9,715 nt of DNA from Desulfobacteraceae bacterium. Lineage in GTDB: Bacteria > Desulfobacterota > Desulfobacteria > Desulfobacterales > UBA11574. This document shows positions 6,847 to 9,715 of the stretch, piece by piece. Below the pieces are notes generated by a model. The model was not told the DNA's origin, made no database searches, and saw nothing but the letters and a program-made list of their open reading frames with translations. How positions within the stretch are numbered: the stretch's first letter is position 1; every line of letters begins with the position of its first letter. The position numbers and the translations under genes were made by a program. The stretch is from positions 1 through 9,715 of the forward strand of contig DAOVAE010000027.1 of NCBI GenBank assembly GCA_030671225.1. Reading direction: 5' to 3'.

Positions 6847-6854
6847 CTCCTGAT
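6847..6854 (-). promoter_or_regulatory. Ribosome binding site of the ACT gene, equal to the gene-proximal target duplication
   Basis: Minus strand ATCAGGAG; its AGGAG lies 9 nt before ATG 6837. The same 8 bases occur at 7133-7140 on the other side of the mobile element. This decides the start of the ACT gene and places the insertion exactly at its Shine-Dalgarno. Confidence 0.75.
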
Positions 6855-7132
6855 ACAGGGTAAACGCATTTGAATTCCAATACAGGGAGAACGCTCCACG
6901 ACGGCGTATATCTCTTTCCAACCGACTGAAACTTGTGCTTAAGCACCCGTAAGCCCGAGCCGCGCCAGAGTTATTAAGAACAATTCGTCGCTAAATTAAC
7001 CCATTGATTTTTTAAGTCATAATTTCATTCGGCTCGGGCTAACGCGTACTAAAGCCCTTTAAACAGTCAGTCGGTTTCCAAGAGAAACACGCCGTCGCTA
7101 CGCTGCACCGAAATCAAATGCGTTTACCCTGT
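6855..7132. mobile_element. 278-bp MITE-like non-autonomous element with 19-bp terminal inverted repeats
   Basis: Ends are perfect inverted repeats of 19 bases: ACAGGGTAAACGCATTTGA at 6855-6873 and its complement at 7114-7132. They are flanked by the direct repeat CTCCTGAT (6847-6854 and 7133-7140), an 8-base target duplication. The interior is an imperfect palindrome throughout, with symmetric pairs at 6899-6906/7090-7097 (CGACGGCG), 6920-6928/7068-7076 (AACCGACTG) and 6952-6962/7030-7040 (AGCCCGAGCCG), and a 67-base central loop. No transposase is encoded, so it would need one supplied in trans. CAGGG-type ends with 8-10 bp duplications are what I recall for ISAs1-family elements; that link is inference. 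It lies just upstream of the ACT gene. Confidence 0.88.
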
Positions 7133-7140
7133 CTCCTGAT
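7133..7140. repeat. Distal target-site duplication of the MITE
   Basis: CTCCTGAT, identical to 6847-6854. On the minus strand it reads ATCAGGAG and marks the original ribosome-site position before insertion. The 31 bases beyond it (7141-7171) include TTATATG and are probably the native upstream region of the ACT gene. Confidence 0.75.
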
Positions 7141-7171
7141 AATATTTCAGTTGATAAAAACATATAATCTG

Positions 7172-7325
7172 GTAACATTTTAAATTTTTGAAAATATTGC
7201 CGCTTCAGGTATAATTAAATTTTTCCTGAAAAAACTCGTGGCAGGCGGGTCAAACAGTTTCCAGCATAAAATTTAATCATACCCGAAGCTCGTTTGAAGT
7301 CGATTTGTTTCAAAGAACTAAACTA
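7172..7325. repeat. Dispersed repeat, copy B (154 bp, intact foldback)
   Basis: Inverted full-length relative of 4369-4465. It contains arms at 7202-7223 and 7268-7289 that are reverse complements at 20 of 22 positions (GCTTCAGGTATAATTAAATT against AATTTAATCATACCCGAAGC). They enclose a 44-base loop with GGCAGGCGGGTCAAAC, which is missing from copy A. Outer blocks TTTGAAAATATT and TTTGTTTCAAAGAACTAAAC match copy A. No protein is encoded. It lies between the gpgS 3' side and the former promoter of the ACT gene. Confidence 0.8.
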
Positions 7326-7365
7326 TTACATAATCTGATATTTGATTAAAATCAACTTAATGCTT

Positions 7366-7617
7366 CGTAACCGTTCACGGTTCAAAGGTTCAGGGGTTCA
7401 AGGTTCCATTCTCGTCCCCGAACTTCATTTGGGATGTATATTTACGAGAAAAGCGTCAGTTTCGTAAGGCCTAATCCAAAATTTGAAGCCAAATTACCAT
7501 TTACTTGGGAAAATGAACATTTGTAACGAGGACTTCGAATCTTCAATGCCTTTAACCCTGAACGCTTGTCCGCCTATCTTTGTGGCGGGTTGAACCCTGA
7601 ACCTGTGAACGGTTACG
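7366..7617. repeat. 252-bp element with 13-bp inverted ends at the gpgS 3' end
   Basis: CGTAACCGTTCAC (7366-7378) and its exact complement (7605-7617) bound a gene-free tract. Inside the ends are GGTTCA-type repeats on the left (GGTTCAAAGGTTCAGGGGTT) mirrored by TTGAACCCTGAACC on the right. Further in is TTCTCGTCCCCGAAC with TTTACGAGAA at about 7411-7451, an imperfect stem resembling the common CTCGTTCCCA/TGGGAACGAG repeat I recall. CCGCC/GGCGG (7570-7574, 7584-7588) makes a small hairpin. No target duplication was found. The right end contains the TAA stop of gpgS (7613-7615). Confidence 0.65.
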
Positions 7618-8587
7618 ATTTATAAAATTTTTCTCTATATGCAGGAATTTCTATAATAGGTGGCCTTTCGTGGCCTTCAATTTTAAAAATATCCGGCTCG
7701 TATTCGTTTTTTACAAGATTATATTGTATCAGTTCATTGAAGAGATTTTCTTTATAATCTACTAATCCTAATTTTATTTTGCGGTTGATAAATGTCATTA
7801 GAATTGCAAAGGACATTTTCCCTAATGCTCTTGTGCTCTGGTTTCTGTGAATTCGCTTGTCAAGATCAACCTGAGCAATGACATTAAGTCCCCATTTTTC
7901 ATAGATATCCAGAATCATGCTGGTTTCAACACCGTAACCTATGGGAAATGGAATTGCTTCAAATATTTCTCGAAAGCCGGCGTATTCGCCTGATAAAGGC
8001 TGGAGAATCTGGGTGAGTTCCGGAAAGAAAAGAGAAAACAGGGGTCTGACCACAAGTTCAGTGACTCGGCCTCCGCCTGTGGGTCTGATTTTGCTTTTTC
8101 CTATAGCAATTGGCCTGTCATAAAAGGCCTTGACGTATTTAATATTGTCGAAAAGAATAAGCGGACCCAAAAGCGCATATGCGAATCTGTGGTGAATATT
8201 TTTTATATCCGAATCAAGGTAAACTATTATATCACCCTGTGTAACATAAAGGGCTTTCCAGAGATTTTCACCTTTGCCTTTGAACTTTTCCAGGTCAGGT
8301 AGAATTTCTGTTGCTTCATAAACGTCGGCACCATATGATCTGGCGATTTCTCTGGTTTTGTCTGTTGAGCCGGAGTCGATAACAACAAGCTCATCCAGAA
8401 GCGGATAGCGGGTCATCAGCTCTGATTTCATTATCAGAATTTCTTTTGCGATGGTCTTTTCTTCATTTAAGGTCGGCAGGCACAGAGAAATTTTCAGGTT
8501 TTTTCTTTGTTTTTCCTCTACAAGCCGATCGAGATCGCTAAAAGCAGAATAATGGAATGTATTTTTTTCAAGCCAGCTCCTATTCAT
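7613..8587 (-). CDS. gpgS: Glucosyl-3-phosphoglycerate synthase (GT81)
   Basis: A 324-residue GT-A glycosyltransferase that transfers glucose from an NDP-glucose to 3-phosphoglycerate, the first step to the compatible solute glucosylglycerate. Motifs counted from ATG 8587: PTLNEE (38-43), DSGSTD (71-76), GKGENLWKAL (104-113), the metal-binding DSD (125-127), AFYDRP, TGGGRVTELV (170-179), QPLSGEYAG (196-204), GYGVETSMILDI and HRNQ (247-250). Length equals that of known bacterial GpgS. The ATG overlaps the stop of the upstream M20-like gene (ATGAATAG) with GGGG about 6 nt before it, so translation is probably coupled; a GTG one codon earlier is possible. No GpgP phosphatase is seen. The stop codon and last serine codon lie in an inverted-repeat end, so the natural C-terminus may once have been slightly different. 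A mannosyl relative is less likely from the motifs. Confidence 0.9.
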   Translation of the reverse strand: MNRSWLEKNTFHYSAFSDLDRLVEEKQRKNLKISLCLPTLNEEKTIAKEILIMKSELMTRYPLLDELVVIDSGSTDKTREIARSYGADVYEATEILPDLEKFKGKGENLWKALYVTQGDIIVYLDSDIKNIHHRFAYALLGPLILFDNIKYVKAFYDRPIAIGKSKIRPTGGGRVTELVVRPLFSLFFPELTQILQPLSGEYAGFREIFEAIPFPIGYGVETSMILDIYEKWGLNVIAQVDLDKRIHRNQSTRALGKMSFAILMTFINRKIKLGLVDYKENLFNELIQYNLVKNEYEPDIFKIEGHERPPIIEIPAYREKFYKS

Positions 8588-9715
8588 CACACACCCCGTT
8601 GTCGATGGCCATAATTACTCCGATAATCTGAGCGATTCCTTTAAACATGGGTTCAATTTCCGCCATTGCATTTATTTTTTGATAGTTTTCTCCACGGGTA
8701 ATTCCGAGGGTGACCGCCGGTATCTTGCGCGAAAGAAAAATTGAAAGTTCCGACTCACACGGTTCACTTACAGGTGTTAAATCGAGTTTTTTCATTATAG
8801 CTACAGTACTTTTTACCAGAGGATGATTGAATTTTAATCTTGTGGCACTAATATTGCTTAAAGTCTTTAGCTTCAGTTCAACTTCATATTCGTGATCTAT
8901 ACCTTCTACTATATCTTTAATGTTGTTGAAAACCGACTTTACCATTTTGTCGGAGTTGCTTTGGATCTCGAAGCCGAGTCTTGCATCATAGGCGATCATA
9001 CCATGTTTGAAGCCCCCCGAAGTTTTCCCGACAATTACCCTTGAGCGGGGTTTTTGAGGCAAACGCAATTTTAAAATCTGATTGATCACTTCATTTATTA
9101 TCAGGATCGCATTAGGTTTGAATTTATGTTCCCATCCATTGGTTGTAGAGATATTGCAGTCGACTTCACATCGAATCATGCCGTCAGCGTAATAGTTAAG
9201 CCTTCCAAGTTCATAACTCTCAATGCAGACAGCACCTCTTATGGGAGTAGCCCATGTTTTTAAAAGATGCCTGATGCCCCTAAGATTGCCCCTTCCTATA
9301 GATTGTATAACCCCTGCCAGAACTATGTCAGATTCAAAGCGTAAGTTTAATTTTCGAAAAATTTCCGGCAATGAGACCAGAACCCCGACACCGATGGAAT
9401 TGTCCATGATACCCGCACCGGTTATGGAATTTTCTTTGATGGTGAAATAATGATCAATGTCTGTTCCCCAAATGGCATCAAGGTGCGCAACCACAAAGAT
9501 AGGCGGCTTTGTTTCGGATGTTCCCTTGACGATACCGATCGGATTTCTGTAACCATCTGTTGTGCATTCATCAACATGGAATTCGGCCAGTCTCTCCATA
9601 AAAATACTGGTGCGTCGTTTCTCCTTGAACGTGGGGGAGGGTACCTGGCCGATCAATACGATGTTGGTAATAATGGTCTCTTTGATGGATTTGATCGTAT
9701 CGACAAATGCAGGCA
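8580..9715 (-). CDS. M20-family peptidase homologue, probably inactive (open to right edge)
   Basis: An M20/M28-like metallohydrolase fold upstream of and overlapping gpgS by 8 bases. Numbering from TTG 9656: AHLDAIWG holds H58 and D60, AGIMDNSIG holds bridging D85, and CIES holds E146. The GEEGLGdLrG motif of the family is IQSIGRGNLRG here, so the catalytic Glu and metal Glu are replaced by S119 and I120. The C-terminal metal His (GxNxH in relatives) is Q326 in GENYQKINAMAEIEPM. A dimerisation-like domain with GKTSGGFKHGMIAYDARLGFEI lies between. The TTG start is unlikely: the frame stays open to 9715, reading PAFVDTIKSIKETIITNIVL before it, and the last two bases of the window read TG just before the Pro codon, so an ATG may straddle the edge. 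Function unknown; pairing suggests a role tied to glucosylglycerate. Confidence 0.8.
   Translation of the reverse strand, partial: PAFVDTIKSIKETIITNIVLIGQVPSPTFKEKRRTSIFMERLAEFHVDECTTDGYRNPIGIVKGTSETKPPIFVVAHLDAIWGTDIDHYFTIKENSITGAGIMDNSIGVGVLVSLPEIFRKLNLRFESDIVLAGVIQSIGRGNLRGIRHLLKTWATPIRGAVCIESYELGRLNYYADGMIRCEVDCNISTTNGWEHKFKPNAILIINEVINQILKLRLPQKPRSRVIVGKTSGGFKHGMIAYDARLGFEIQSNSDKMVKSVFNNIKDIVEGIDHEYEVELKLKTLSNISATRLKFNHPLVKSTVAIMKKLDLTPVSEPCESELSIFLSRKIPAVTLGITRGENYQKINAMAEIEPMFKGIAQIIGVIMAIDNGVCDE

Noticed and set aside
6838..6921. 28-codon upstream extension of the ACT protein
   Set aside because: It reads through the MITE end and target duplication, has no ribosome site and does not resemble the family; ATG 6837 with AGGAG is the better start.
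7570..7588. CCGCC/GGCGG hairpin as a gpgS terminator
   Set aside because: Only a five-base stem, no T-tract on the transcript strand, and part of a composite repeat.
7366..7617. CRISPR-like array suggested by repeated GGTTCA units
   Set aside because: The units are 6-9 bases, irregularly spaced and mirrored, with no regular spacers and no cas genes.

Overview
The window looks like chromosomal DNA of a sulfate-reducing or related Desulfobacterota (Desulfobacteria) bacterium. This is an inference from the gene set: an FtsK-like start beside RNase J, a GT81 glucosyl-3-phosphoglycerate synthase, a LarA-superfamily protein, a small clostridial-type 2[4Fe-4S] ferredoxin and a COG3602-type ACT protein. 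Moderate A+T content and many short non-coding dispersed repeats fit this too. No rRNA, tRNA, CRISPR array, phage gene or transposase gene was seen.

Layout. Nearly everything is on the minus strand; only the M48 peptidase at 2550-3812 is on the plus strand. From the left: the first 23 codons of a probable ftsK (1-70, running off the window), RNase J (158-1807), a small conserved-looking hypothetical (1948-2280), a repeat-bearing spacer (2299-2549), a Ste24-type membrane protease (2550-3812), and a convergent O6-alkylguanine-DNA alkyltransferase (3837-4346). Next come a LarA-like nickel-pincer isomerase homologue (4446-5753), a 62-residue ferredoxin (6097-6285) and an ACT-domain protein (6442-6837). 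A 775-base gene-free tract packed with inverted repeats (6838-7612) follows. Last is a two-gene operon, transcribed M20-like peptidase homologue then gpgS (7613-9715); the M20-like gene runs to or past the right edge.

The genes are mostly unrelated housekeeping or metabolic functions: RNA decay, division, membrane protein quality control, DNA repair, electron transfer, compatible-solute synthesis. The clearest functional unit is the overlapping M20-like/gpgS pair. GpgS should make glucosyl-3-phosphoglycerate, precursor of the compatible solute glucosylglycerate. Its partner keeps the M20 fold but has lost the paired catalytic glutamates and the C-terminal metal histidine.

The most striking feature is the non-coding layer. 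At least four distinct inverted-repeat elements abut gene starts or stops. A 278-bp MITE-like element (6855-7132; 19-bp perfect terminal repeats, 8-bp target duplication) inserted in the Shine-Dalgarno sequence of the ACT gene and duplicated it. A 144-bp foldback (5765-5908) lies between a good AAGGAG and the start codon of the LarA-like gene, and folding would bring the two back to about normal spacing. A repeat with 13-bp ends (7366-7617) supplies the stop codon of gpgS. A 97/154-bp repeat family occurs in inverted orientation at 4369-4465 and 7172-7325, the first copy covering the last codons of the LarA-like gene. These are possible mobile-element-derived leaders and gene ends.
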